Notes under the pieces: model-generated
Databases searched by the model: none
What the model was told of the DNA's origin: nothing
Seen by the model: only the letters and a program-made list of their open reading frames with translations
Shown here: positions 37,635 through 45,008 of the stretch, piece after piece
How the letters are laid out: every line of letters begins with the position of its first letter
Numbering within the stretch: position 1 is the stretch's first letter
Origin: Pseudooceanicola marinus
GTDB lineage: Bacteria > Pseudomonadota > Alphaproteobacteria > Rhodobacterales > Rhodobacteraceae
Assembly (NCBI RefSeq): GCF_020177265.1
Contig: NZ_JAIVMC010000007.1
Span: 268,987-332,986, forward strand
Reading direction: 5' to 3'
Length of the DNA: 64,000 nt
Translations under genes and position numbers: made by a program

Positions 37635-38849
37635 TCAGTCGCGCATCGGCATGAGAACCCAGAGCGCATCGGGGTCCTCGGTGACGATGCGGGCGGGCTC
37701 TCCGCGCCCGGCGCTGGAGAGGGTGAAGGCCGGGGCGATCCGGGCGAACTCGGACAGCAGCGCCAGGCTGTAGGTTGCCGTCTGGCCTTCCCGCTCCGTA
37801 TGGCCCTGCAGGGCGATGCTCAGATCAACGCCATCGGGCATGCTGAGCGACATGCGTCCGGCGCCGGGATCCAGCCGCAGGGGCAGGCTGCGCCCGTAGC
37901 AGGTCGCACTGGCGATGGTGCGCAGGCGGCTCAGGGCGCTGGCCGACAGGTGGGCGGTGAAGGCGTCGGAGGCCGGCGGCGTGACCCGGGTGTAATCCGG
38001 ATAGGTGCCGTCGATCCCCTGGATCACCAGGCGCAGCCCGGGCGCCGTCACCATCATGTGGCGCGCATCAGCAGCGAAGGTCAGCGGGGCATTCCCTGCC
38101 TTACGCGCGATCGCGATCAGCAGATCGACGGCGCGGACCGGGACGATGAGGCCGTCGGGGCGGTCGGTCGCCTTGCTGCCGTCGGCGCGCGGCCCCTCGA
38201 TAAAGCGCGCCGGCTCATCGCAGTCGATGATGGCCATGCGGTGGCCATCGGTAGACACGGCCCGCAGGGTGCCCGCGTCCGGCTTTGTCGTCAGGAAGGT
38301 GCCGTTGAGATAATAGCGGGTCTCTTCGCGGCTGACGCAGGACCGGCCCAGATCGAAGAGCCGCAGCGCCTGCGCACCCGAAAGCGTGAACGCGCCCGCG
38401 CCGGGCCCTCCCACGGGCTCCAGATCCGTGAAGGGCTGGGGGAAGTCCTCGGGAGGGATGCTCAGCTGCAGCGTGACCTGGATCTCGCCGTCGGAGAGGC
38501 GGACGCGGTCATGGTCCTCGCCACTCATATGGGTGATCGTGACGGGCCCCCGGGCGGCCCGCAGGAAACCGGCCAGCGCCCGATGCGACATCACCAGATC
38601 CGCGCGCCCGATGGTCTGCGCCTCCAAGTCCAGCGCCAGGGTCATCTTGAGGTCGGTGGCCTCCAGTGAAACCTGGCCGCCCTTGAACCGGGTCCGCACG
38701 CAGCCCAGGGCCGGGATCGTGTTCCGGCGCTCGATCACGCGAGGCAACCGGTTGGCCGCCAGCCGAAGCTCGGCAAGGGCGACGGTGGCGCTCGGGCCGT
38801 CGGAGATCTCCGGGGCAGGCGCGGCGGCGCGGGGCATCTGGTGCAACAT
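37635..38849 (-). CDS. DnaN-like DNA polymerase III beta sliding clamp of the element
   Basis: The 404-residue protein has three-domain clamp features: early MTLALDLEA, VRLSDGEIQVTL, the diagnostic ETRYYLNGTFL followed by LRAVSTDGHRMAI, VPVRAVDLL and a C-terminal PMRD. The true DnaN ends in a conserved PMR motif, so the tail fits. Clamp paralogs in mobile elements are rare. It is probably recruited for element DNA replication or to displace the host clamp. AAAGGA precedes the ATG. Confidence 0.88.
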   Translation of the reverse strand: MLHQMPRAAAPAPEISDGPSATVALAELRLAANRLPRVIERRNTIPALGCVRTRFKGGQVSLEATDLKMTLALDLEAQTIGRADLVMSHRALAGFLRAARGPVTITHMSGEDHDRVRLSDGEIQVTLQLSIPPEDFPQPFTDLEPVGGPGAGAFTLSGAQALRLFDLGRSCVSREETRYYLNGTFLTTKPDAGTLRAVSTDGHRMAIIDCDEPARFIEGPRADGSKATDRPDGLIVPVRAVDLLIAIARKAGNAPLTFAADARHMMVTAPGLRLVIQGIDGTYPDYTRVTPPASDAFTAHLSASALSRLRTIASATCYGRSLPLRLDPGAGRMSLSMPDGVDLSIALQGHTEREGQTATYSLALLSEFARIAPAFTLSSAGRGEPARIVTEDPDALWVLMPMRD

Positions 38850-38881
38850 GGCAGGTCCTTTCCGGTGGCGGTGTCTGGAGG

Positions 38882-39160
38882 TCAGGGGTAGGCGGGCAGG
38901 GCGTCCGCCTCGGCAGCCGTGTCGGCCACGGTCTCGCGGGCATGGGTGATCCAGGCGGCGATGGCCTTGGCCTCGGTCGGGCCGCTTGCGGTGATCCGGT
39001 AGAGGGTCAGCACGGCGCGGCCTTCGGCGGGGACGTGGAAGCGGCCGCCCCCTTCGAGAGCGGCGCAGACGAACGCCTCGTGCAGGGCGTCGCCACTCAG
39101 CGGCGCAACGCGCCCGAGGAAGTCGGTGATCGCGTGGGTATCGAAGAGACGGCCGGTCAT
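38882..39160 (-). CDS. element protein, 92 aa
   Basis: Not recognised. It starts MTGRLFDTHAITDFLGRVAP and contains TLYRITASGPTEAKAIAAWI. It overlaps the preceding gene's stop by four bases (ATGA). It is probably soluble and of early-gene type. Confidence 0.65.
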   Translation of the reverse strand: MTGRLFDTHAITDFLGRVAPLSGDALHEAFVCAALEGGGRFHVPAEGRAVLTLYRITASGPTEAKAIAAWITHARETVADTAAEADALPAYP

Positions 39161-39342
39161 GGCTGATCTCCGACGGTGGCGTCGGGCTGGAGCGCCCGGC
39201 GCGCGAGCGTTGTCGGCAGATCCAGCAGCGCGGCGGTGATCAGCAACGCCACCGCCAGCCAGCAAAGGCCTTCCAGCGCGAGTTGAAACAGAGACCGCCT
39301 GTGGTCGGTTCGGCGCGAGGTCATGGGCATCCGGGCGCTCAT
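39157..39342 (-). CDS. single-TM small protein, 61 aa
   Basis: One hydrophobic segment (about 18-43) follows a basic N-terminus (SRRTDHRRS). It is coupled to neighbours on both sides by ATGA overlaps. Confidence 0.65.
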   Translation of the reverse strand: MSARMPMTSRRTDHRRSLFQLALEGLCWLAVALLITAALLDLPTTLARRALQPDATVGDQP

Positions 39343-39515
39343 GCTTCCGGCTCCACGGGCTCGGGCGCCGGGCGCGATTGTTCTTCGGCCTTCTGGGCTT
39401 CCTCCGGGGTGGAGGCCCGGCAGGCGCCGGTTTCGCGGTCGAAGGTGGCCCAGCCGGTCGCAGTGACCGCGCGGTAGAAGCCCATTGTCTCGGGGACGAT
39501 CAGGGGACGCGTCAT
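39339..39515 (-). CDS. element protein, 58 aa
   Basis: It begins MTRPLIVPETMGFYRAV and ends in a Glu/Pro-rich tail. The central TGWATFDRETGACRA resembles a small beta-strand pair. It is coupled by ATGA overlaps on both sides. Unknown function. Confidence 0.65.
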   Translation of the reverse strand: MTRPLIVPETMGFYRAVTATGWATFDRETGACRASTPEEAQKAEEQSRPAPEPVEPEA

Positions 39516-39592
39516 GCCGGCACTCCCGCGATCATCACCAGGGCAGCGGTGGTCAGCAGCCAGCCGGTCAGGGCGACGGGGAGCAGGCTCAT
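39512..39592 (-). CDS. 26-aa membrane microprotein
   Basis: The predicted MSLLPVALTGWLLTTAALVM segment spans the membrane once. It overlaps both neighbours by ATGA. The overlaps and hydrophobicity support translation despite the short length. Confidence 0.5.
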   Translation of the reverse strand: MSLLPVALTGWLLTTAALVMIAGVPA

Positions 39593-39819
39593 GCCGCGCC
39601 CTCTGGATGGGCGCGGCTGGCGATCAGGGCGCGGACCTTGCCACGGCAGCGCTCGGTGATGTCCAGGACCTCGGCCATCTGTGACGACACGGCCGGCGCG
39701 CCGGCGAGGTGGTGCGGGGTGAGCCGGGCCAGCCGGTCGGGCGAGATCGGGGTGCCGCGGGCGGCCTTCCGCGCGGCCCAGTCGGACCGCAGGCGCGCGC
39801 TTTCGTCAGGGGTCAGCAT
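39589..39819 (-). CDS. first gene of the leftward element operon, 76 aa
   Basis: Starts MLTPDESARLRSDWAARKAA and is helical. The ATG at 39819 is chosen because GGAGG sits 5 bases upstream; a longer frame to 39876 would run into the operator/promoter. It is the first of about ten closely spaced or overlapping genes running to the integrase. Confidence 0.65.
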   Translation of the reverse strand: MLTPDESARLRSDWAARKAARGTPISPDRLARLTPHHLAGAPAVSSQMAEVLDITERCRGKVRALIASRAHPEGAA

Positions 39820-39847
39820 CGAAGCCTCCATCTGTGATGATGGAGGT

Positions 39848-39876
39848 TGATAGTCCGAAAAAATCAGACTAGTCAA
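39848..39876 (-). promoter_or_regulatory. promoter of the leftward operon with operator in the spacer
   Basis: On the minus strand, -35 TTGACT (39871-39876) and -10 CTATCA (39848-39853) are exactly 17 bp apart. The spacer is occupied by the operator GTCCGAAAAAATCAGAC (39853-39869), so repressor binding would block RNA polymerase. Confidence 0.6.
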
Positions 39877-39883
39877 TCCAATG

Positions 39884-39900
39884 GTCTGAAAAATTCAGAC
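39884..39900. promoter_or_regulatory. second left operator
   Basis: Near-perfect 17-bp palindrome GTCTGAAAAATTCAGAC, centred 31 bp (three turns) from the operator inside the leftward promoter. It is identical to the right operator at 40411-40427. Confidence 0.7.
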
Positions 39901-40042
39901 ATACGTTCTCGATTGGGGCTTGATCGGGCCGCTCATAAGTGAGAACAAAACATGAACGATAGGGAATCGAAGATGATACTGGCGCGCTTTGTTCGCGTGC
40001 TCCGAGTGCTTGGGGTCGACGTGAATTGGGTGTTTGACCCTG

Positions 40043-40351
40043 CTACTCGCTGGCTTTTAGGGCCGCGTCCGCCAGCTTCGCCTGCACGCTTGGGTGAAGG
40101 TGGGCAAAGTCGCCGTGGAAGAGGAAATTGAAGTCAATGCCGTGAGCCCGGTAAAAATACCTTGCAACCGAGATGGATGGCGCGCCTCGGGCCTCCTGGG
40201 AGTGGTACGTCTGCTTTGCCAGGCCAACTGCATCGGCGACTTCCTTCTGGGTGAGGCCAGTCGATAGTCGGGCTGCAATTAGGCGCAGGCGAAGTGCGTC
40301 GTTGGACGTGTCGCCTAGCAGGAAGATCTTTTCGAGCTCTTCGTGTGTCAT
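40043..40351 (-). CDS. CI-type XRE repressor of the element
   Basis: The 102-residue protein has an HTH_XRE domain (LRLIAARLSTGLTQKEVADA, VGLAKQTYHSQEARGA) but no peptidase domain, so it is not a LexA/lambda-CI-type self-cleaving repressor. It is flanked by operator palindromes on both sides, as expected for an immunity repressor. Confidence 0.82.
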   Translation of the reverse strand: MTHEELEKIFLLGDTSNDALRLRLIAARLSTGLTQKEVADAVGLAKQTYHSQEARGAPSISVARYFYRAHGIDFNFLFHGDFAHLHPSVQAKLADAALKASE

Positions 40352-40370
40352 GCCGCATGTATCTGGCTTG

Positions 40371-40387
40371 GTCTGAATTTTTGGAAC
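40371..40387. promoter_or_regulatory. degenerate operator GTCTGAATTTTTGGAAC
   Basis: A half-conserved copy of the 17-bp operator, 24 bp left of the right operator core. A further half-site CGTCAGAC lies at 40395-40402. Confidence 0.45.
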
Positions 40388-40404
40388 CGATTTTCGTCAG
40401 ACTA

Positions 40405-40427
40405 TTGACAGTCTGAAAAATTCAGAC
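40405..40427 (+). promoter_or_regulatory. right operator/promoter region for the cro-like gene
   Basis: A -35 TTGACA (40405-40410) is followed at once by the 17-bp operator GTCTGAAAAATTCAGAC (40411-40427). The -10 position (CAAAGC at 40428-40433) is a poor match, so activation may be needed. The layout mirrors the left promoter. Confidence 0.55.
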
Positions 40428-40440
40428 CAAAGCTCGCGGT

Positions 40441-40689
40441 ATGAGTTATGCATCCCGAGAACTGATCCGGGATCTCGGTGGGTATCGTACCGTAGCGATC
40501 CGGCTGGGGATTTCGGCGAACACACTTCATAGCCACATGATGGCGGCTGCTTTCCCAGCGAAGTTCTTCGTGGCGCTTCGCGCCCTTGCGGTTGAGCAAG
40601 GGCTGCCAGAGCCATCCCAAGAGCTCTTCTCTTTTGTTGATCTGCGCGGTGAGAAACTCGGAATTGATGGTGAAGGGGATGCCGCATGA
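40441..40689 (+). CDS. Cro-like small HTH protein
   Basis: The 82-residue protein is divergent from the repressor gene and has an HTH pattern (DLGGYRTVAIRLGISANTLHSHM). Its position at the right operator supports a Cro-type switch role. Confidence 0.72.
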   Translation: MSYASRELIRDLGGYRTVAIRLGISANTLHSHMMAAAFPAKFFVALRALAVEQGLPEPSQELFSFVDLRGEKLGIDGEGDAA

Positions 40690-40788
40690 CGTGCTCATCC
40701 CTCTTTGTTTCCGATCCTTTCGATATCCCTTTCCATGCTCCGGTTATGCCGAGGGCTTTGTCGACCTTCCAGAAAACGGGGTTTCGCG

Positions 40789-41208
40789 ATGAGCGGTGAG
40801 ATCGCGGTGTACCAGGGGCCCGCCGTGCGGGCGCTGTTCAAGCAGCTGGTGCGGGACTTCGGCGGCGTGGATGCCGCGGCGGCCCTGCTGGGCTGTGCCA
40901 AGGGCACGATCTCGCGCGAGGTGAACGGCGGGCTGCCGGTCTCGATCGCGCATTTCTGCGGGCTTGAGGATGCGCTGGAGCGCTTTCCGATCACCTCGAT
41001 GCTGGCCGACCGCCGGGCGGCCCGCCATGTCCGGCAGGAGGTCAATGACCTGGTGCTGCGTGTGGTGGCCGAGAATGGCGACGTGTCCAACGCCGCCGTT
41101 GGCCTGCTCTGCGCCGGCGATGCCGAGGGCGTCATGAAAGAGCTGCGCGAGTCCATCGCGGCTTCGCAGCAGCTGCTGGCCCGCCTCGAAGATGAGGCCG
41201 CCGCATGA
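40789..41208 (+). CDS. element HTH protein, 139 aa
   Basis: It has an HTH-like stretch (AVRALFKQLVRDFGGVDAAA, LGCAKGTISREVNGG) and a helical C-terminus (VMKELRESIAASQQLL). It could be a CII-type activator or a replication accessory. The chosen ATG at 40789 fits the coding pattern; the ribosome-binding site is weak. Confidence 0.65.
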   Translation: MSGEIAVYQGPAVRALFKQLVRDFGGVDAAAALLGCAKGTISREVNGGLPVSIAHFCGLEDALERFPITSMLADRRAARHVRQEVNDLVLRVVAENGDVSNAAVGLLCAGDAEGVMKELRESIAASQQLLARLEDEAAA

Positions 41209-41557
41209 GCTGCGCCCTCACATGCCCCTCCCGCCGACGGGCGGGCGATTGTCGTGGGGAGGGCGCTATCGTTGGCGGTGCGCTCCCCGCGCCGATCACC
41301 TTTCTTTCCAACCCCTCACGGACCCCGGCACAGGTGCCGGGTCGTGCGGAGCGCCGCCTGTCGGGCAGGGCAGGGCGCTCCCAGGCGCGGAGGGCCCATG
41401 TCCTCCAGTCCCTCCGCGCCGCCCGTTTCCCCGGACCTTGTCTGGCCGCCCCGCGGGACCGCGCGGCCGTCCGGGGCGTCGCGGTCCCGATCTGTCCGTC
41501 CCCGACTTGGGGCGCGTCCCTCCCGGCGCGCCCCGCCTTTTCCCTGGAGGGTTCCGC
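41209..41557. other. gene-poor GC-rich stretch in the element
   Basis: There are 349 bases. A plus-strand open frame from 41205 (121 codons) is Arg/Pro/Ser-rich and lacks a ribosome-binding site, so it is not called. No repeats were recognised. Confidence 0.4.
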
Positions 41558-42109
41558 ATGGACATCGTGACCGCAGAAGAGCGCCGTCTGATCGACGAGG
41601 CGCTGGAGCGTATCCCCGAGGAGAAGCGGCGCATCCCTGCAGGCGTCAGCGGCATGGACCGGGACTACGTCTGGGACCCGAAGACCCAGTCGATCGTCAC
41701 CCGGAACGAGGCCTTCAAGGGCGGCTTCCGGACCATGCAGCGCGCGCAGGTGCCCACACTGGCAGACCGCCTGAAGGATCGCGAGATCGCCCAGGACATC
41801 AAGGATGGGCTGAGCATCAGCGAGATCATCCTGCTGCGCCACACGGCACGTCAGCGCATCCAGCGGGTGGCGCGCGAGGACGGGCTGGAGATCGCCCGGC
41901 CGAAGCCCGCGCCGCTGCGGGGCGGGCGGGAGAAGTCCGTCTCGGGCGATGACGAGGAAATCACCCGGAAGATCCTGGCCCTGGTCGATGGCCAGAGGGG
42001 ACTGACCGAGATCGCCCGGCTGGCGGGCTGCCACAAGGATGCGGTGCGCCTGCGCCGGGATCGGCTGAAGCTCGATATCCCGGCAGCGAAGCGGAGGAAG
42101 GTGGCGTGA
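41558..42109 (+). CDS. element HTH protein, 183 aa
   Basis: The 183-residue protein has two HTH-like units: a first near residues 75-105 (DIKDGLSISEIILLRHTA) and a second at the C-terminus (LTEIARLAGCHKDAVRLRRD). GGAGGG precedes the ATG. Probably a phage-type regulator or replication factor; not identified further. Confidence 0.7.
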   Translation: MDIVTAEERRLIDEALERIPEEKRRIPAGVSGMDRDYVWDPKTQSIVTRNEAFKGGFRTMQRAQVPTLADRLKDREIAQDIKDGLSISEIILLRHTARQRIQRVAREDGLEIARPKPAPLRGGREKSVSGDDEEITRKILALVDGQRGLTEIARLAGCHKDAVRLRRDRLKLDIPAAKRRKVA

Positions 42110-42531
42110 TATTGTATGCTTACGTAGCGTCTTTGTTTGACACGGGCAGGGCTGCGCGAGATTGGGGGGACGTGCGCGCCATTCCCCAGGCGCGCCTGGC
42201 GTCGCTGCGTGTCCCCACGGGCTTCGCCAGGGGGCGTAGCGCCAGTCCCCATCAGGCGACTGCGCCCCCGACGGGACCTCCCCCTTTTGAACAGGCCGTG
42301 CGCGCCCTTCGGCGCTGCGCGGTCTTTCTGGCGCCCCGCGCCCCGATCACCGGTGCCGCTCTGACGGGACCGGGCGGGAGCGTTCTGCGTCGAACAGCCG
42401 GCCCCTGAGGCCGCGATAGAGGCCCGGGCAGCGGGCGGACGACCTGGAGGACAGGAGATGACTGGACAGAAGAGGGCTCGGAACCGTGGTTCCGGGCGCG
42501 GAGACGTGTTGCCTGCGGGCAGGAGGGGACG
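42110..42531. other. gene-poor stretch upstream of the replication gene
   Basis: There are 422 bases. A weak open frame (42106-42408, GTG start) is Arg/Ala/Pro-rich and is not called. The DNA is GC-rich with several self-complementary segments around 42300-42380. Confidence 0.4.
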
Positions 42532-43305
42532 ATGAGCATTCCGGCGATGAACTGGGCCTTCGCGCAGCGGGGGCTGAAGCCTGCGACCAAGCTGGTGCTG
42601 GTCTGTCTGGCGGATTGCCACAACGCGCATACGCGGCGCTGCGACCCCTCGCAGGAGACGCTGGCGGAGGAGTGCTGCATGAGCCGCTCGACGGTGAACG
42701 TGCACCTGAAGCTGCTGGAGGAGCAGGGGCTGATCCGGCGCGTGCAGCGCTCGGACAAGCGCACGCGTAAGCAGCTGTCGAGCCTCTACCTCCTGGGCTG
42801 CGACATGGAGGAGGCCCCCGCGGAGAGCGGCGAGAAACCCGTGTCCGAAATCCGGACACGGGAGACCGCAGGCGCCGAGGGAGCCGTGTCCGGAAACCGG
42901 ACACGGGATCGCGCCAGCACGGGCCGGGGAGCCGTGTCCGAAAACCGGACACGGGACACAAGGGCAAGCCGTGTCCGGAAATCGGACACGGGGCAGGGCC
43001 GAGCCGTGTCCGGAAAACAGCCGATCCCGTGTCCGGAAAAGGGCCAATCCCGTGTCCGGACGGTCGGACACGAACCTGAAAAGAACCTGAAAGGAACCTT
43101 GCGCGCGGAGGCGGGCATGCCCGGGCGCGCGAGGCCGGCACGGTTCTTCACCGAGGATGAACGGGCAGATGCCCGGGAGGTGGCGGCGCATCTGCGCAGG
43201 GGCGGATCGGTGAACGCCGAGGGGATCCCGGGACGGGTGCGGGACTGCCTCGTCGCGGAGGAGATCCTGGGGCGGGACGAATTGCAGGCAATCGGACTGG
43301 GCTGA
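42532..43305 (+). CDS. O-like replication initiator carrying an iteron array
   Basis: The 257-residue protein has an N-terminal winged-helix domain (residues about 8-90; PSQETLAEECCMSRSTVNVH, LKLLEEQGLIRRVQR) like lambda O or phage replication HTH_36 proteins. Residues about 100-185 are encoded by seven CCGTGTCCG repeats and read as variable NRTRD-type units, so they look shaped by the DNA function. The C-terminal region (residues about 205-245) resembles a helical partner-binding domain. Like lambda, the origin appears to sit inside its own initiator gene. Confidence 0.78.
   Translation: MSIPAMNWAFAQRGLKPATKLVLVCLADCHNAHTRRCDPSQETLAEECCMSRSTVNVHLKLLEEQGLIRRVQRSDKRTRKQLSSLYLLGCDMEEAPAESGEKPVSEIRTRETAGAEGAVSGNRTRDRASTGRGAVSENRTRDTRASRVRKSDTGQGRAVSGKQPIPCPEKGQSRVRTVGHEPEKNLKGTLRAEAGMPGRARPARFFTEDERADAREVAAHLRRGGSVNAEGIPGRVRDCLVAEEILGRDELQAIGLG
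42838..43072. repeat. seven CCGTGTCCG iterons, candidate replication origin
   Basis: CCGTGTCCG occurs at 42839, 42884, 42932, 42969, 43004, 43027 and 43050 (start of the core). Five of them (42838-42862, 42884-42907, 42932-42955, 42969-42992, 43049-43072) are palindromes with CGGACACGG and a short A-rich spacer, and two are half-sites. Spacing is 23-48 bp. Regular clustering inside the initiator gene matches lambda-type ori iterons. An AT-rich unwinding segment is not obvious. Confidence 0.75.
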
Positions 43306-43319
43306 GAAAGGGCAAGAGG

Positions 43320-43922
43320 ATGCGGATCGAGCAGGATCAGGATCACGAGACGAAGCGGGACCGGGTGCGCCGGCTGTTGCTGGGGCCGCTGGAGGGGATC
43401 GGGTTCCGGTTCCCGAAGGCAGTCGATGCAGACGAAGGCCGCAAGCGCCTCGACCGGCTGGCGGATGAGCTGGGCTACATGAGCGACGCGAACCTGCGGC
43501 GCCTCTTCGAGGCGATGCGCTCGAAGGGCGAGGGGAGGGCGCGGGACTTCTGGCCCAGCCATGCGGCCTTCGTCGCCCTGGCCCAGGTGGCTCAGCCTCG
43601 CCCGCTGGAGGAGATGCCCGGGCTGGCCAGCTGGTTCGGCAGCGCAGCCGGGCGCGCCGCCCTCGCCGAGGGGCGTCTGGTCGAGGAATACCGCTGGTGG
43701 CTCAGCAAGCACCGCCCGCCGCTGAACCCGCAGGAACGCCGGATCATCGCGGACCGGGCAGGGGCGGCGCAGTCGAAGGTGGCCCGCCTGCGCGAGCGTA
43801 TCAGTCTGCGCCTGCCGGTGGATGCGGCCGACCGCGAATGGCTCCACGCCTATGAAGCGCACCAGGACGCGGCGCGCGAGCTGGTGCGGCGTGGCCAGCA
43901 AGCACAGGGAGAGGCAGCATGA
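43320..43922 (+). CDS. P-position replication-module protein, 200 aa
   Basis: Located where lambda P or a DnaC-like helicase loader would be, 14 bases after the initiator gene. It is helical and charged (RVRRLLLGPLEGIGFRFPKA, DRLADELGYMSDANLRRLFE), with no Walker A seen. Could be a loader or unrelated. AAGAGG precedes the ATG; the stop overlaps the next start by four bases. Confidence 0.6.
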   Translation: MRIEQDQDHETKRDRVRRLLLGPLEGIGFRFPKAVDADEGRKRLDRLADELGYMSDANLRRLFEAMRSKGEGRARDFWPSHAAFVALAQVAQPRPLEEMPGLASWFGSAAGRAALAEGRLVEEYRWWLSKHRPPLNPQERRIIADRAGAAQSKVARLRERISLRLPVDAADREWLHAYEAHQDAARELVRRGQQAQGEAA

Positions 43923-44596
43923 CCATGGCCCTCCGACATCGCCCCCGCGGGCTCAGCAGCGCGTCTCCGCGCGAAGTCACCATCCAGCAACTGCTGGACT
44001 GGGCGTTCCAGAAGGAGAAGATCCGGATCGACTTCGACCAGGGCGCCAATGAACGGCCGCAGGGCGCGCTCAAGGGCTACGGCATGGAGCATATCCTGAT
44101 GCGGCAGGCGGAACTCGGTTGCCGCGTGCAGGGCGGCGGCACCTCGGAGCCGCACCCTGACGCGGATGCGGTGGCCGACGCCCTGGCGCAGCTGCCCGAG
44201 GGCGTCGGAGGCCGGCGCATGGCGTTGGTCATCGCAGATCTTTGCCGCGCGGGTGAAACCTTGGGCTGGGGATCGGACCTCGCGCCGCAGGTGCAGCCCA
44301 TCGACTGGAAGCAGACGAAGCACGGGCGCTTTGCCGTGACCGAGACCTGCGGCAAGGCCCGCTACACCAGCCGCGGCAAGGTGCGGGAGGTGGATCTGCG
44401 CTGCTGCCCGATCACGATCGAGAACCACCCCCGAGACCAGGCGCGAGCACGGCGGGACTATCTGATGTGGTGGTCGGCGCTGAAAGAGCTGCGCGACACC
44501 TTCCGGATCTACGGCGGGCTGACTGCGCACCAGGTCACCGAGGCGCTGCCGCCGATGAAGCCATGGGAAGGGGAGAGGGCCAGGCGGGCAGCCTGA
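43919..44596 (+). CDS. element protein at the Q position, 225 aa
   Basis: Not recognised. It has a cysteine-containing region (VTETCGKARYTSRGKVREVD, LRCCPITIENHP) and a terminal helix (YLMWWSALKELRDTFRIYGG). Position at the end of the early rightward operon would suit a late-gene regulator, but there are no late genes. It is coupled to the preceding gene by ATGA. Confidence 0.6.
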   Translation: MTMALRHRPRGLSSASPREVTIQQLLDWAFQKEKIRIDFDQGANERPQGALKGYGMEHILMRQAELGCRVQGGGTSEPHPDADAVADALAQLPEGVGGRRMALVIADLCRAGETLGWGSDLAPQVQPIDWKQTKHGRFAVTETCGKARYTSRGKVREVDLRCCPITIENHPRDQARARRDYLMWWSALKELRDTFRIYGGLTAHQVTEALPPMKPWEGERARRAA

Positions 44597-45008
44597 GGAG
44601 ATCTAGGGCAGGGAGGCGCGAGAGGGTCGGGGCGGAAGCCTCGGCCCTTTGTGTTGGCGACGCGAGGTCCACTGCTGATTAGAGGGTGCCGTTGATTGAA
44701 AAGCGGACTTCCCGAAAGTAGCTCCTCAATGGCTGCTTTGCGCAGGAAGCGGACCGTCGGCTTTGTGGCGGAGTAATCGTTTCGATTTTGCCACATTCAG
44801 TCCTAGTTGCACGCCGGTAGCGCCACTATGCTGGGGCGCAGGTTTCGCGAAGCGAACCTCTCGGCCCTCATTGTGCAAACGTTCCGGTAGCCCCTAGTGG
44901 CACTGCTAAGTTAGCGCCTTCGCAGCTGGGTCAATCCAGAGTCGCAAGGCCAGTCCATCGGACGCACACTGCCCTCCGGAGCATGTCGACTTGAATTCGA
45001 AGAACGAA
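44597..45008. other. gene-free junction region
   Basis: There are 412 bases after the last element gene with no supported CDS. GC falls here. A segment around 44740-44760 (GCGCAGGAAGCGGACC) resembles decayed repeat DNA also found in other gaps of this half of the window. The element boundary may lie near here, but no attachment-site copy was found. Confidence 0.4.

Noticed and set aside
39973..40131. A 52-codon plus-strand frame between the left operators and the repressor gene
   Set aside because: It overlaps the repressor gene on the other strand, has weak ribosome-binding spacing and a Gly/Arg/Pro-rich end.
41205..41570. A 121-codon frame starting in the stop of the 139-aa gene
   Set aside because: Arg/Pro/Ser-rich translation, no ribosome-binding site and it overlaps the well-supported start at 41558.
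42106..42408. A GTG-started 100-codon frame
   Set aside because: Low-complexity high-GC translation, with no family or coding pattern.
42838..43072. The CCGTGTCCG repeats as a CRISPR array
   Set aside because: Repeats are short and palindromic, spacers are irregular and coding, and there are no cas genes.
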